Assembly (NCBI RefSeq): GCF_016755875.1 | Contig: NZ_BNED01000005.1 | Coordinates: forward strand, 3,451,001-3,515,000 | Direction: 5' to 3' | Source: Streptomyces spororaveus | Lineage (GTDB): Bacteria > Actinomycetota > Actinomycetes > Streptomycetales > Streptomycetaceae | DNA: 64,000 nt | Part shown: piece after piece, positions 43,320 to 51,892 of the stretch | Layout: each line of letters opens with the position of its first letter | How positions within the stretch are numbered: position 1 is the first letter of the stretch | Position numbers and translations under genes: made by a program | Notes under the pieces: model-generated | Databases searched by the model: none | The model's input: only the letters and a program-made list of their open reading frames with translations | Told to the model about the DNA's origin: nothing

Positions 43320-44321
43320 ATGAGTGATCTCGCCACCACCGAAATGGACCTCGACACGGCCATGGAGCGGTACCGGGTCGAGCTCACCGGCTACTGCTAC
43401 CGGATGCTCGGCTCGTCCTTCGACGCCGAGGACGCGGTGCAGGACACGTACGTCCGCGCCTGGCGCAGCCACGAGAAGTTCGAGGGCCGCTCCTCGCTGC
43501 GGTCGTGGCTGTACCGGATCGCCACCAACGTCTGCCTGGACCTGCTGAACGCCGGGAACCGGCGGGCCCGCCCGATGGACCTGACCGCCCCGCAGCACCA
43601 GGCCTCCGCCGTGCTCAACGAGCGCCCCGAGGTGACCTGGCTGGAGCCGGTCCCGGACGGCCGGGTGCTGCCGCAGACCGCCGACCCGGCGGAGATGGCG
43701 CTGGCGAAGGAGTCCGTACGGCTGGCCTTCGTCGCGGCGCTCCAGCACCTGCCGGCGAAGCAGCGGGCGGTGCTCATCCTGCGCGAGGTGCTGGCCTGGA
43801 AGGCCGACGAGGTGGCCCGCCTCCTGGAGACCACGACGGCCTCGGTGAACAGTGCCCTCCAGCGGGCGCGGGCCACCCTCGCCGGGCAGTCGCTGCGCGA
43901 CAGCGACCCCGCGGATCCGCTCGACGCGGACCAGGCGAAGCTGCTGGAGCAGTACCTCTCCGCCTTCGAGGCCTACGACATCTCGCGGCTGACCACCCTC
44001 CTCCACGAGGACGCGGTGCTCTCGATGCCGCCGTTCGACCTGTGGCTGCGCGGCCACGAGGACATCGCGGCCTGGCACCTGAACCAGGGCATCGGCTGCA
44101 AGGGCTCCCGGCTGATCCCGACGACGGCGAACGGCCTGCCCGCCTTCGGCCAGTACCGTCCGCGCGAGGACGGCAAGCCCGGGCACACCCCGTGGGCCCT
44201 GCAGGTGCTGGAGATCTCAGACGGCAGGATCGTCGGCCTCAACGCCTTCCTGGACACCGCGCGGTGGTTCCCGCTGTTCGGCCTCCCCGAGCAGCTCGAC
44301 GAGGCCCACGAGGCCCAGTAG
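43320..44321 (+). CDS. ECF sigma factor with C-terminal SnoaL-like domain (SigX5 type)
   Basis: The 333-residue protein has sigma region 2 (YRVELTGYCYRMLGSSFDAEDAVQDTYVRAWRSHEKFEGRSSLRSWLYRIATNVCLDLL) and region 4 (LPAKQRAVLILREVLAWKADEVARLLETTTASVNSALQRARATL). A ~130-residue NTF2/SnoaL-like tail follows (LLEQYLSAFEAYDISRLTTLLHEDAVLSMPPFDLWLRGHEDIAAW). In this class the tail is thought to replace an anti-sigma factor. The ATG follows a GGGGGACGGACGGAC run. The 3' end overlaps a convergent STAS-domain gene by 105 bp. Confidence 0.93.
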   Translation: MSDLATTEMDLDTAMERYRVELTGYCYRMLGSSFDAEDAVQDTYVRAWRSHEKFEGRSSLRSWLYRIATNVCLDLLNAGNRRARPMDLTAPQHQASAVLNERPEVTWLEPVPDGRVLPQTADPAEMALAKESVRLAFVAALQHLPAKQRAVLILREVLAWKADEVARLLETTTASVNSALQRARATLAGQSLRDSDPADPLDADQAKLLEQYLSAFEAYDISRLTTLLHEDAVLSMPPFDLWLRGHEDIAAWHLNQGIGCKGSRLIPTTANGLPAFGQYRPREDGKPGHTPWALQVLEISDGRIVGLNAFLDTARWFPLFGLPEQLDEAHEAQ

Positions 44322-44555
44322 GAACCGGAGGGCGGGCGGGGCGCCGGTCACCCGCAGCGGCCGCCCCCGGGCGGCCAGCCTCAGCCGGGCCAGCACCTCG
44401 ACGTCGGCCAGTCCGGGCGCCGTCACGGCGGCGGCGTCACAGACCACCGCGGCGGCCCCGCCGTCGTAGAGCCGGGCCAGCCTGGCGCACAGCAGCGCGG
44501 CGTCCTGCGGGGCGGCGGGCCCGGGGCCGGGCAGCACGAGTTTCTGGATCTCCAC
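44217..44555 (-). CDS. STAS-domain protein (anti-anti-sigma-like)
   Basis: The 112-residue protein begins VEIQKLVLPGPGPAAPQDAALLCARLARLYDGGAAAVVCDAAAVTAPGLADVEVLARLRLAARG, which has the beta-alpha rhythm and the buried AVVCD strand of STAS domains. The loop after that strand has AAVTAPG where antagonists carry a phosphorylatable Ser/Thr. The GTG at 44555 starts the conserved part; an ATG at 44588 is an alternative. The gene runs antisense into the end of the sigma-factor gene, so each transcript could affect the other. Confidence 0.65.
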   Translation of the reverse strand: MEIQKLVLPGPGPAAPQDAALLCARLARLYDGGAAAVVCDAAAVTAPGLADVEVLARLRLAARGRPLRVTGAPPALRFLLGLVGLVELLGEAEQREPPRGVQEGVEADDPAV

Positions 44556-44611
44556 ATGAGGGTGACTCCCCCACCGGCCGGAACTCATCGGCCGCTCCGC
44601 ACAATGGCCTG

Positions 44612-45223
44612 ATGACGCACGCGGACAGTCCGGCGTACTGGGACCCGATGCCCACGGCCCGCCGACTCATGGCAACGACCCAGTTCGAACCCCGGATACT
44701 CAAGGGCCGCTGGGAGGACCGGAACTGGCGCAACGTGCCCGGCCCGTTCTATGCCGGGGAGACCGACGAGATGGCCCTCGGGCGCATGGACGCCCCCGAC
44801 CACATCTGTTACGACGACGACCACGGCGGCGGCTTCGGCGGCGTGTTCGTCTTCCGCCAGCCGACGGACGAGGGCCAGGTCTTCGACGTGCTGTGCGGGG
44901 CCTCGCTGGACCTCTACGAGGGCTACAACTGGGACGGCGACGACCACTGGACGGTCGACTCGGTCCGCGCGTGGTGGGCGGACCGCGGCCGGGTCCGCGC
45001 ATGGGCCGTCGCCATAGCGGCCGACTGGGGCGCGCAGACCCACCCCCACTGGGGCTACAACAACGACCCGAAGTACCTGGGGCACTACCACGACGCGGCG
45101 CGGGGCCACCGCGACTTCGTCGCCCACATCGACGACGGGCTGGAGGCCTACCTGCGCGGCTACCTGTTCTGGCTGGAACAGCGCCGGGAGCCGAAGCCGG
45201 GCGAGGCCCTGCCTCGGCTCTGA
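44612..45223 (+). CDS. Hypothetical protein rich in Trp, Tyr and acidic residues
   Basis: The 203-residue cytosolic protein has many aromatic residues (GRWEDRNWRNVPGPFYAG, YDDDHGGGFGGVFVFRQP, YEGYNWDGDDHWTVDSVRAWWADR, GHYHDAARGHRDFVAHIDDGLEAYLRGYLFWLEQRR). It looks like a ferredoxin-type or immunity-like small domain common in actinobacteria, with no known role. CACAAT precedes the ATG by 6 nt, suggesting a leaderless mRNA. It ends 2 bp from the convergent Uma2 gene. Confidence 0.8.
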   Translation: MTHADSPAYWDPMPTARRLMATTQFEPRILKGRWEDRNWRNVPGPFYAGETDEMALGRMDAPDHICYDDDHGGGFGGVFVFRQPTDEGQVFDVLCGASLDLYEGYNWDGDDHWTVDSVRAWWADRGRVRAWAVAIAADWGAQTHPHWGYNNDPKYLGHYHDAARGHRDFVAHIDDGLEAYLRGYLFWLEQRREPKPGEALPRL

Positions 45224-45225
45224 GG

Positions 45226-45816
45226 TCAGGGGCGGGGGAAGCCGAAGGTCTCGAGGACGAGGTCGAACGGCTCGGGAAGGTGGACGGCCTCGCCGAACTT
45301 GCCCGCGTGCAGAACGCGGTACTTGCCGTCGCTGGGCTCGCCGTACAGGTGGATGGTGGGAGCGCCCGTCGCGTGCGGGTCGATGAGCAGGTAGAGCGGG
45401 ACACCCGCCGCGGCGTATCCCTTGAGCTTGGACACACGGTCGTTGACGGCATTCGAGTTGGCGGTGACTTCGACTACGAGCTCGGCGGCAGCCGCAGGAA
45501 CGTAGTTCTCACCTCTCGGAACGTCTTCCCTGGGAACGACCACGAGGTCCGGGACGTAGAGCCCGCTACGGCTGGGCAAGGCCACGTTGAGGGTCTGGAA
45601 CACATCCCAGTCGTCAGGGATCACGGTGTACAGGCGGCGTTGCACCGCCTCCGCGATCAAGTTGTGGTCGTTGACGGGTGGTGGTGCCACGGTGATGATC
45701 CCCTCGATGATCTCCACCTTGCAGCCCTCCGGCCCGTCCGTCTCCTCCCAGAGGCGGACGAGGTCGTCCCAGCCTTCGCCACCCGCGGGCTCGTGCTGGA
45801 CGGTGAGTGCGCTCAT
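45226..45816 (-). CDS. Uma2-family PD-(D/E)XK nuclease-like protein
   Basis: The 196-residue protein has the Uma2 pattern: KVEIIEGIITVAPPPVNDHNLIAEAVQRRL, then GLYVPDLVVVPREDV (active-site Asp) and AAELVVEVTANSNAVNDRVSKLKGYAAAGVPLYLLIDP (Glu-x-Val plus Lys). The nuclease core is intact. The family is abundant in Streptomyces and cyanobacteria, usually as scattered single genes, and its biological role is unsettled. ATG 45816 has GAGGAG 6 nt upstream. Confidence 0.88.
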   Translation of the reverse strand: MSALTVQHEPAGGEGWDDLVRLWEETDGPEGCKVEIIEGIITVAPPPVNDHNLIAEAVQRRLYTVIPDDWDVFQTLNVALPSRSGLYVPDLVVVPREDVPRGENYVPAAAAELVVEVTANSNAVNDRVSKLKGYAAAGVPLYLLIDPHATGAPTIHLYGEPSDGKYRVLHAGKFGEAVHLPEPFDLVLETFGFPRP

Positions 45817-45856
45817 GGTGTGCTCCTCATGCTGTTGGCACCGATCCCAGCATGAC

Positions 45857-45890
45857 GAACGGGACCGGCGGACGTCCACCGGTCCCGTTC
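45857..45890. terminator. deoA terminator
   Basis: A 12-bp stem (GAACGGGACCGG and complement) with a 10-nt loop lies 22 bp after the deoA stop and 41 bp before the Uma2 start. Confidence 0.85.
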
Positions 45891-45911
45891 AGCCGCACGG
45901 GTGAGTACGGG

Positions 45912-47189
45912 TCAGGCGATGCGGTCCAGGACGATCGGCGTGGCGGAGAAGGCCGTGCCCGCCGGGGCGATGTCGTACGTGCCCGCCAGGGAGGCGAGGG
46001 CGTAGTCGAACTTCTCCGGGGTGTCCGTGTGCAGGGTCATCAGCGGCTGGCCCGCCGTCACCGTGTCGCCCGGCTTCGCGTGCAGCTCGACGCCCGCGCC
46101 CGCCTGCACCGGGTCCTCCTTGCGCGCGCGGCCGGCGCCCAGGCGCCATGCGGCGACGCCGACCCCGTACGCGTCCAGGCGGGTCAGGACGCCCGACTCG
46201 GGGGCGGTGACCACGTGCTGCTCGCGGGCCACCGGGAGGGTCGCGTCCGGGTCGCCGCCCTGGGCCGCGATCATCCGGCGCCAGTGGTCCATCGCCGATC
46301 CGTCGGCCAGGGCCTTCGCCGGGTCGGCGTCCTTGATGCCCGCCGCGTCCAGCATCTCCTTGGCCAGGGCGATGGTCAGCTCGACCACGTCGGCGGGGCC
46401 GCCGCCGGCGAGGACCTCCACCGACTCGCGGACCTCCAGCGCGTTTCCGGCGGTCAGGCCCAGCGGCGTGGACATGTCGGTGAGGAGCGCCACGGTCTTG
46501 ACGCCCGAGTCGGTGCCGAGGCCCACCATGGTGCGCGCCAGTTCCCGCGCATCCTCGATGTTCTTCATGAAGGCGCCGGTGCCGACCTTGACGTCCAGGA
46601 CGAGCGAGCCCGTGCCCTCGGCGATCTTCTTCGACATGATCGAGGAGGCGATCAGCGGAATGGCCTCGACCGTGCCGGTGACGTCGCGCAGCGCGTAGAG
46701 CTTCTTGTCCGCCGGGGCCAGGCCGTCGCCCGCCGCGCAGATGACCGCGCCGGTGGTGTCGAGGACGTGCAGCATCTCCTCGTTGGAGAGCAGCGCGCGC
46801 CAGCCGGGGATGGACTCCAGCTTGTCGAGGGTGCCACCGGTGTGGCCGAGGCCGCGGCCGGACAGCTGGGGCACGGCCGCGCCGCACGCGGCGACGAGCG
46901 GGGCGAGCGGAAGGGTGATCTTGTCGCCGACGCCGCCCGTGGAGTGCTTGTCGGCGGTCGGGCGGGAGAGGGAGTCGAAGTTCATGCGCTCGCCGGAGGC
47001 GATCATCGCCGCGGTCCAGCGGGCGATCTCGGTCCGGTTCATGCCGTTGAGCAGGATGGCCATCGCCAGCGCCGACATCTGCTCGTCGGCCACGACACCG
47101 CGGGTGTACGCGTCGATGACCCAGTCGATCTGCTCGGGGCTCAGCTCACCGCGGTCCCGCTTGGTCCGGATGACGGAGATGACGTCCAT
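45912..47189 (-). CDS. deoA: Thymidine/pyrimidine-nucleoside phosphorylase
   Basis: The 425-residue enzyme splits thymidine or deoxyuridine with phosphate to base and deoxyribose-1-phosphate. It has the family signature near residue 80: DKHSTGGVGDKITLPLAPLVAACGAAVPQLSGRGLGHTGGTLDKLESIPG. SGERMNFDSLSRPTADKHS and a C-terminal alpha/beta lobe (GVLTRLDAYGVGVAAWRLGAGRARKEDPVQAGAGVEL) are also present. It starts at ATG 47189 with AAGGAAG upstream. It lies 102 bp after cdd but has its own operator in between, so it can be made separately. Its product goes to the mutase and DeoC. Confidence 0.96.
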   Translation of the reverse strand: MDVISVIRTKRDRGELSPEQIDWVIDAYTRGVVADEQMSALAMAILLNGMNRTEIARWTAAMIASGERMNFDSLSRPTADKHSTGGVGDKITLPLAPLVAACGAAVPQLSGRGLGHTGGTLDKLESIPGWRALLSNEEMLHVLDTTGAVICAAGDGLAPADKKLYALRDVTGTVEAIPLIASSIMSKKIAEGTGSLVLDVKVGTGAFMKNIEDARELARTMVGLGTDSGVKTVALLTDMSTPLGLTAGNALEVRESVEVLAGGGPADVVELTIALAKEMLDAAGIKDADPAKALADGSAMDHWRRMIAAQGGDPDATLPVAREQHVVTAPESGVLTRLDAYGVGVAAWRLGAGRARKEDPVQAGAGVELHAKPGDTVTAGQPLMTLHTDTPEKFDYALASLAGTYDIAPAGTAFSATPIVLDRIA

Positions 47190-47202
47190 GAGGTGCTTCC
47201 TT

Positions 47203-47214
47203 CTACGCGCATAG
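47203..47214. promoter_or_regulatory. CTACGCGCATAG operator before deoA
   Basis: One base differs from the consensus palindrome (A for G at position 9). It lies 14 nt before the deoA start codon on the minus strand, in the cdd-deoA gap. Confidence 0.7.
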
Positions 47215-47291
47215 AGAGAGGGAGATGAGGGGTTCGGGAACGGAAGTGCGACGGCCCTCCGCCCGGCAGGGGCGAAGGGCCGTCGGCACGG

Positions 47292-47690
47292 CTATCTCAG
47301 ATGGTCGGGCCCGAAGGCCTGCGGCAGCATCGCCGCCAGCGGAAGGACCCCGTCCGGGGTCTCCACCAGCAGCTCGTCGCCGCCGAATTCGTACAGCAGC
47401 TGACGGCAGCGGCCGCACGGGACGAGGATCTCGCCCTTCCCGTCCACGCACGTGAAGTGCGTGAGCCGTCCGCCGCCGGTGGCCTGCAGGGAGGAGACCA
47501 GTCCGCACTCGGCGCACAGGCCCAGCCCGTAGCTGGCGTTCTCGACGTTGCAGCCGGTCACGACGCGGCCGTCGTCGACCAGGGCCGCGACCCCGACCGG
47601 GAAGCCCGAGTAGGGGGCGTACGCCCGGGTCATCGCTTCCCGGGCGGACGTCCGCAGGGCTTCCCAGTCCACCGTGGGTCCGGAGGTCAC
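47292..47690 (-). CDS. cdd: Cytidine deaminase
   Basis: The 132-residue tetrameric-type zinc enzyme converts (deoxy)cytidine to (deoxy)uridine. It has YSGFPVGVAAL near residue 27, NVENASYGLGLCAECG (zinc Cys and catalytic Glu) near 48 and PCGRCRQLLYEFGGDELLV (two zinc Cys) near 90. The GTG start overlaps the permease stop in a GTGA, so it is translationally coupled to the importer. Confidence 0.96.
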   Translation of the reverse strand: MTSGPTVDWEALRTSAREAMTRAYAPYSGFPVGVAALVDDGRVVTGCNVENASYGLGLCAECGLVSSLQATGGGRLTHFTCVDGKGEILVPCGRCRQLLYEFGGDELLVETPDGVLPLAAMLPQAFGPDHLR

Positions 47691-48976
47691 TTGCCCTCGC
47701 CCTTGCGGTAGCGCATGCCGTCCGCCTTGGGCATCCGAAGCCGCTGCGCGGAGAGCGACAGCACCAGCAGGGTCACGATGTACGGGGTGGCGCTGACGAA
47801 CTCGACCGGGACGCTCTCCGTGCCGAGGTACCAGATGAACACACCGACGCCGATGACGATGGCGATCGAGGAGGTGATCCAGCGCTTCTTGTACGCCTTC
47901 CAGGCCGCGATCGCGACGAGGACCGCGAACAGCAGCAGGAGCAGCGCGTGCACGGACTGGCCGCCGCTGCGCAGCTGCAGGGCGTCGGCGAAGCCGAACA
48001 GGCCGGCGCCCATCGCGAGGCCGCCCGGACGCCAGTTACCGAAGATCATCGCCGCGAGGCCGATGTAACCACGGCCGCCGGTCTGGCCCTCGTTGTAGAT
48101 GTGCGAGGTGACCAGCGACAGGTAGGCGCCGCCGAGACCGGCCAGACCGCCGGAGACGATCACCGCGATGTACTTGTACTTGTAGACGTTGACGCCCAGC
48201 GACTCGGCCGCGACCGGGTTCTCGCCGCAGGAGCGCAGCCGCAGACCGAACGCCGTCTTCCACAGCACGAAGAACGTGCCGACGACCAGCGCCACGGCGA
48301 CGATCGTCAGCAGCGAGAGGTTGGTGACCAGGCCGCCGAGGATGCCCGCGACGTCCGAGACGAGGAACCAGTGGTGCTTCTCGATGTCGGCCAGCCAGTC
48401 GGACAGGCCCGGCACGGTGATCGAGGTGATGCTGTCGGCCGGCGGCGACTGCTTGGGGCTGCCGCCCGCGGCCGCGGCCGCACCGGTGTTGAACCACAGC
48501 TTGGCGAAGTAGGTGGTGAAACCGACCGCCAGGATGTTGATCGCGATACCGGAGATGATGTGGTCGACGCCGAAGGTCACCGTGGCGACCGCGTGCAGCA
48601 GGCCGCCGAACATGCCGCCCAGGATGCCGACGAGGACGCCGAGCCAGGGGCTGGTCTGCCAGCCGGCCCAGGCACCGAAGAAGGTGCCGAGGATCATCAT
48701 GCCTTCGAGGCCGATGTTGACCACGCCCGCGCGCTCGGCCCACAGACCGCCGAGACCGGCCATGCCGATCGGCACGGCCAGCGACAGGGCCGCACTGATC
48801 TGGCCCGCGGAGGTCAGGTCCTGCGCTCCGGTGATGGCACGCACGGCGGAGAGCGCGGCGAGCGCGCCCGCGATGATCAGCAGGATCACCGGGAGGGAGA
48901 GCCGGGTGCGGCCGCCCTTGCCACCGGCCGCCTTGGGGGCGGCGGGCGGCGGGGTGGAAGTCGCCGTGGCGGTCAC
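47687..48976 (-). CDS. Nucleoside ABC transporter permease 2
   Basis: The 429-residue membrane protein has ~9-10 helices and the motifs of BmpA-linked permeases: AERAGVVNIGLEGMMILGTFFGAW, GVDHIISGIAINILAVGFTTY, GLRLRSCGENPVAAESLGVNVYKYKYIAVIVSGGLAGLGGAYLSLV and GRGYIGLAAMIFGNWRPGG. A loop of ~60 residues between middle helices is enlarged (AAAAAGGSPKQSPPADS). GTG 48976 is chosen because it overlaps the permease-1 stop (GTGA). It imports nucleosides with its partner, driven by the ATPase at 50082-51665. Confidence 0.93.
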   Translation of the reverse strand: MTATATSTPPPAAPKAAGGKGGRTRLSLPVILLIIAGALAALSAVRAITGAQDLTSAGQISAALSLAVPIGMAGLGGLWAERAGVVNIGLEGMMILGTFFGAWAGWQTSPWLGVLVGILGGMFGGLLHAVATVTFGVDHIISGIAINILAVGFTTYFAKLWFNTGAAAAAGGSPKQSPPADSITSITVPGLSDWLADIEKHHWFLVSDVAGILGGLVTNLSLLTIVAVALVVGTFFVLWKTAFGLRLRSCGENPVAAESLGVNVYKYKYIAVIVSGGLAGLGGAYLSLVTSHIYNEGQTGGRGYIGLAAMIFGNWRPGGLAMGAGLFGFADALQLRSGGQSVHALLLLLFAVLVAIAAWKAYKKRWITSSIAIVIGVGVFIWYLGTESVPVEFVSATPYIVTLLVLSLSAQRLRMPKADGMRYRKGEGK

Positions 48977-50085
48977 GCCGACACCTCCGTCTGGTCGTTG
49001 GAACGGGCCTGGGCGGCGAGCTTCTCGCCGACCTGTCGCTGTTGGCGCTTGAGGCCGTAGCGGCGCACGAGTTCGTAGGCGATGACGACACAGAGGACGA
49101 TGACGCCCTGCATGACGCCGACGATCTCCCGGTCGTAGCCCTGGAACTCCAGCTTCTGGCCGCCGCGCTCCAGGAAGGCCCAGAGGATCGCGGCGAGCCC
49201 GATGCCGATCGGGTGGTTGCGGCCGAGCAGGGCGATGGCGATACCGGTGAAGCCGATGCCGACGGGGAAGTCGCCGCCGAACTCGTACGAGTCGTTGAGC
49301 AGCGTCGGCATGCCGATCAGACCGGCCATGGCGCCGGAGATCAGCATGGCGGTGACGACCATCTTCTTGACGTTGACACCGCTGGCCGCGGCGGCCGTGT
49401 CGGACTGGCCGACGGTGCGCAGGTCGAAGCCGAAGCGGGTGCGGGCCAGCGTGAACCAGTACGCGACGCCCGCGATCAGCGCGACGACGACGAAGCCGTA
49501 GATCGGGGTCGGCGTGGTCGGGATCTCGAAGAAGTGCGAGGACTCCGCCAGCGGGGTCGTGGCGACCTTGGTGCCGGCCGCGTCCAGGTGGCCGAGGCGG
49601 CCGGGCTGGAGGAGGTAGCCGATGATCGCGGTCGCGATCATGTTCAGCATGATCGTGGAGACGACCTCGCTGACGCCGCGGGTGACCTTGAGGACACCGG
49701 CGATGGCCGCCCACATGGCGCCGACGATCATCGCGGTGAGGATGATCAGCGGGACCTGCACGATGCCGGGGAGGGTCAGCGCTCCGCCCAGGGCGGCGGC
49801 GAAGAAAGCCGCGAGACGGTACTGGCCGTCGACACCGATGTTGAACAGGTTCATGCGGAAGCCGACGGCCACCGCGACACCTGCCAGGTAGTACGTCGTC
49901 GCCTTGTTGATGATGTAGACCTGGCTGTCCGACTTCACGCCGTACTCGAACATGATGCCGAAGGCGCTGAACGGCTCCTTGCCGGTCGCGGCCAGGACCA
50001 GGGCGGTGATCAGGAACGCGGCGACGACCGCGAGGATCGGTGCCGCGATACCCAGGAGCAGCCGCTCCTTGTCGATCTTCTTCAT
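48973..50085 (-). CDS. Nucleoside ABC transporter permease 1
   Basis: The 370-residue membrane protein has about nine helices and the motifs of the same permease family: GVAVAVGFRMNLFNIGVDGQYRLAAFFAA, KVTRGVSEVVSTIMLNMIA, FGFDLRTVGQSDTAAAASGVNVKKMVVTAMLISGAMAGLIGMPTLL and GIAIALLGRNHPIGIGLAAILWAFLERGG. It starts at ATG 50085 inside the ATGA overlap with the ATPase stop. With permease 2 it forms the membrane channel of a BmpA-type importer. Confidence 0.93.
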   Translation of the reverse strand: MKKIDKERLLLGIAAPILAVVAAFLITALVLAATGKEPFSAFGIMFEYGVKSDSQVYIINKATTYYLAGVAVAVGFRMNLFNIGVDGQYRLAAFFAAALGGALTLPGIVQVPLIILTAMIVGAMWAAIAGVLKVTRGVSEVVSTIMLNMIATAIIGYLLQPGRLGHLDAAGTKVATTPLAESSHFFEIPTTPTPIYGFVVVALIAGVAYWFTLARTRFGFDLRTVGQSDTAAAASGVNVKKMVVTAMLISGAMAGLIGMPTLLNDSYEFGGDFPVGIGFTGIAIALLGRNHPIGIGLAAILWAFLERGGQKLEFQGYDREIVGVMQGVIVLCVVIAYELVRRYGLKRQQRQVGEKLAAQARSNDQTEVSA

Positions 50086-51665
50086 CGGGCCTCGTCCTCC
50101 GGGCCGTCGGTGCCCTCAGGGCTCTCTTCGTGCTCAAGGTGTCCGGCGGCGGCGCCGGTCATGGCCGAGCCGAGCTCCTCCGGGGTGATGGTCGCCGGGT
50201 CAGCGTCCGCGACCAGCCGGCCGCGGTACATCACGCGCAGGGTGTCGGAGAGGCCGATCAGCTCGTCCAGGTCCGCGGAGATCAGCAGCACCGCCAGGCC
50301 CTCGCGGCGCGCCTCGCGGATCTGGTCCCAGATCTGCGCCTGCGCCCCGACGTCCACGCCCCGGGTGGGGTGCGCGGCGATCAGCAGCTTCGGGTTGTGG
50401 CTCATCTCGCGGCCGACGATCAGCTTCTGCTGGTTGCCGCCGGAGAGCGAGGCCGCGGTGACGTCGATGCCGGGCGTGCGGACGTCGTACTCGCGCACGA
50501 TCCGCTCGGTGTCCTTGCGGGCGGCCTTCAGGTCGAGGATCGGTCCCCGGGAGTTCGGCTTCTCGGTGACGTGGCCGAGGATGCGGTTCTCCCAGAGGGG
50601 GGCCTCCAGGAGCAGACCGTGCCGGTGGCGGTCCTCGGGGATGCAGCCGATGCCGTCCTCGCGGCGCTTGCGGGTCGGCGCGGTGGAGATGTCGTTGCCG
50701 TCGAGGGTGAGCACACCCCGGTCGGGGTGGCGCATTCCCATGACCGCGTCGACGAGCTCGGACTGGCCGTTGCCCTCCACGCCGGCGATGCCCAGGACCT
50801 CGCCCTTGTGGATGGTGAAGGTGATGCCGTCGAGGACCGCGCGGACGACACCGTCGGGGTCGACGGCGCTCAGCGACAGACCGTCGACCGTGAGCATCGG
50901 GACGTCCGTCACCGTGGACTCGCGGGTCTCCGGGGAGGGCAGCTCGGCGCCGACCATCAGCTCGGCGAGCTGCTTGGTCGTGATGTTCGCCGGGTCCGCC
51001 GTGCCGACCGTCGTGCCGCGCCGGATGACGGTGATGTCGTCGGCGACCGACAGGACCTCGCCCAGCTTGTGCGAGATGAAGATGACCGTGAGGCCCTCGG
51101 CCTTGAGCTCGCGGAGGTTGTCGAAGAGCGCGTCGACCTCCTGCGGGACCAGGACCGCGGTGGGCTCGTCGAGGATCAGCGTCCGGGCCCCGCGGAACAG
51201 GACCTTGAGGATCTCCACACGCTGCCTGTCGGCCACACCGAGGTCCTCGACGAGGACGTCCGGGCGAACACCCAGTCCGTACGCGTCCGAGATCTCCTTG
51301 ATCTTGGCGCGGGCCTTGTCGCCGATGCCGTACAGCTTCTCGGAGCCGAGGACGACGTTCTCGAGGACGGTGAGGTAGTCCGCGAGCATGAAGTGCTGGT
51401 GCACCATGCCGACGCCGCGGTCGATGGCGTCGCCGGGGTCGTTGAAGACCACCTGCTCGCCATCGACCGTGATGGTCCCCTCGTCCGGCTTCTGCATGCC
51501 GTAGAGGATCTTCATCAAGGTCGACTTGCCCGCGCCGTTCTCGCCCACGAGGGCGTGCACGGTGCCGCGGCGCACGGTGATGTCGATGTCGTGGTTGGCC
51601 ACGACTCCGGGGAAACGCTTGGTGATGCCGCGGAGTTCTACGGCGTTGGGACTGGAGGCTTTGAT
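50082..51665 (-). CDS. Nucleoside ABC transporter ATPase (two nucleotide-binding domains), ATC start
   Basis: The 527-residue protein has two ABC domains. The first has GENGAGKSTLMKILYG (Walker A), VADRQRVEIL, and LILDEPTAVL. The second has VLGIAGVEGNGQSELVDAVMG and LSGGNQQKLIVGREM. The N-terminal strand ELRGITKRFPGV, with the aromatic that stacks on adenine, is essential, but no ATG, GTG or TTG is in frame before it. ATC at 51665 has GGAGAG exactly 6 nt before it and gives IKASSPNAVELRGITKRFPGV. Starting at the GTG at 51602 would cut away this strand. It energises the two permeases that follow. Confidence 0.92.
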   Translation of the reverse strand: MKASSPNAVELRGITKRFPGVVANHDIDITVRRGTVHALVGENGAGKSTLMKILYGMQKPDEGTITVDGEQVVFNDPGDAIDRGVGMVHQHFMLADYLTVLENVVLGSEKLYGIGDKARAKIKEISDAYGLGVRPDVLVEDLGVADRQRVEILKVLFRGARTLILDEPTAVLVPQEVDALFDNLRELKAEGLTVIFISHKLGEVLSVADDITVIRRGTTVGTADPANITTKQLAELMVGAELPSPETRESTVTDVPMLTVDGLSLSAVDPDGVVRAVLDGITFTIHKGEVLGIAGVEGNGQSELVDAVMGMRHPDRGVLTLDGNDISTAPTRKRREDGIGCIPEDRHRHGLLLEAPLWENRILGHVTEKPNSRGPILDLKAARKDTERIVREYDVRTPGIDVTAASLSGGNQQKLIVGREMSHNPKLLIAAHPTRGVDVGAQAQIWDQIREARREGLAVLLISADLDELIGLSDTLRVMYRGRLVADADPATITPEELGSAMTGAAAGHLEHEESPEGTDGPEDEAR

Positions 51666-51781
51666 GGCGCACTCTCCAAGGAAAGGGAGCGTGGGAGGAC
51701 GAGGCTGGGACGGTGCTCGGACGAAGCCGGGAACACGGGGCGGGAACGCGGGCGCTGGTGGCGAAAGCTACCGTGCGACCA

Positions 51782-51802
51782 ATCATGCTACGCGCGTAGC
51801 AT
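51782..51802 (-). promoter_or_regulatory. ABC-ATPase promoter with 18-bp palindrome
   Basis: ATGCTACGCGCGTAGCAT (51785-51802) is a perfect 18-bp palindrome, the most extended of the six sites. CATGAT (51787-51782 on the minus strand) is a -10-like hexamer overlapping its edge. It is ~120 bp before the ATC start. Confidence 0.8.
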
Positions 51803-51841
51803 TGGCAAAAATGTTCAACTGCCCGCAGGCATACACGGAAA

Positions 51842-51878
51842 GGGGCCCGGAGTGTCGGCCGAAGCCGCTCCGGGCCCC
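51842..51878. terminator. Terminator between the binding-protein gene and the importer genes
   Basis: An 11-bp stem (GGGGCCCGGAG and complement) with a 15-nt loop follows the BmpA stop codon by 14 bp. It would keep the binding-protein mRNA separate from the ATPase-permease mRNA and so allow surplus binding protein. Confidence 0.8.
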
Positions 51879-51892
51879 CTGTGTGACCCGTG

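Noticed and set aside
47687..50137. An apparent 816-residue fusion ending in permease 2
   Set aside because: The upstream part is a shadow frame of permease 1, which has its own clear frame ending in a GTGA overlap with permease 2.
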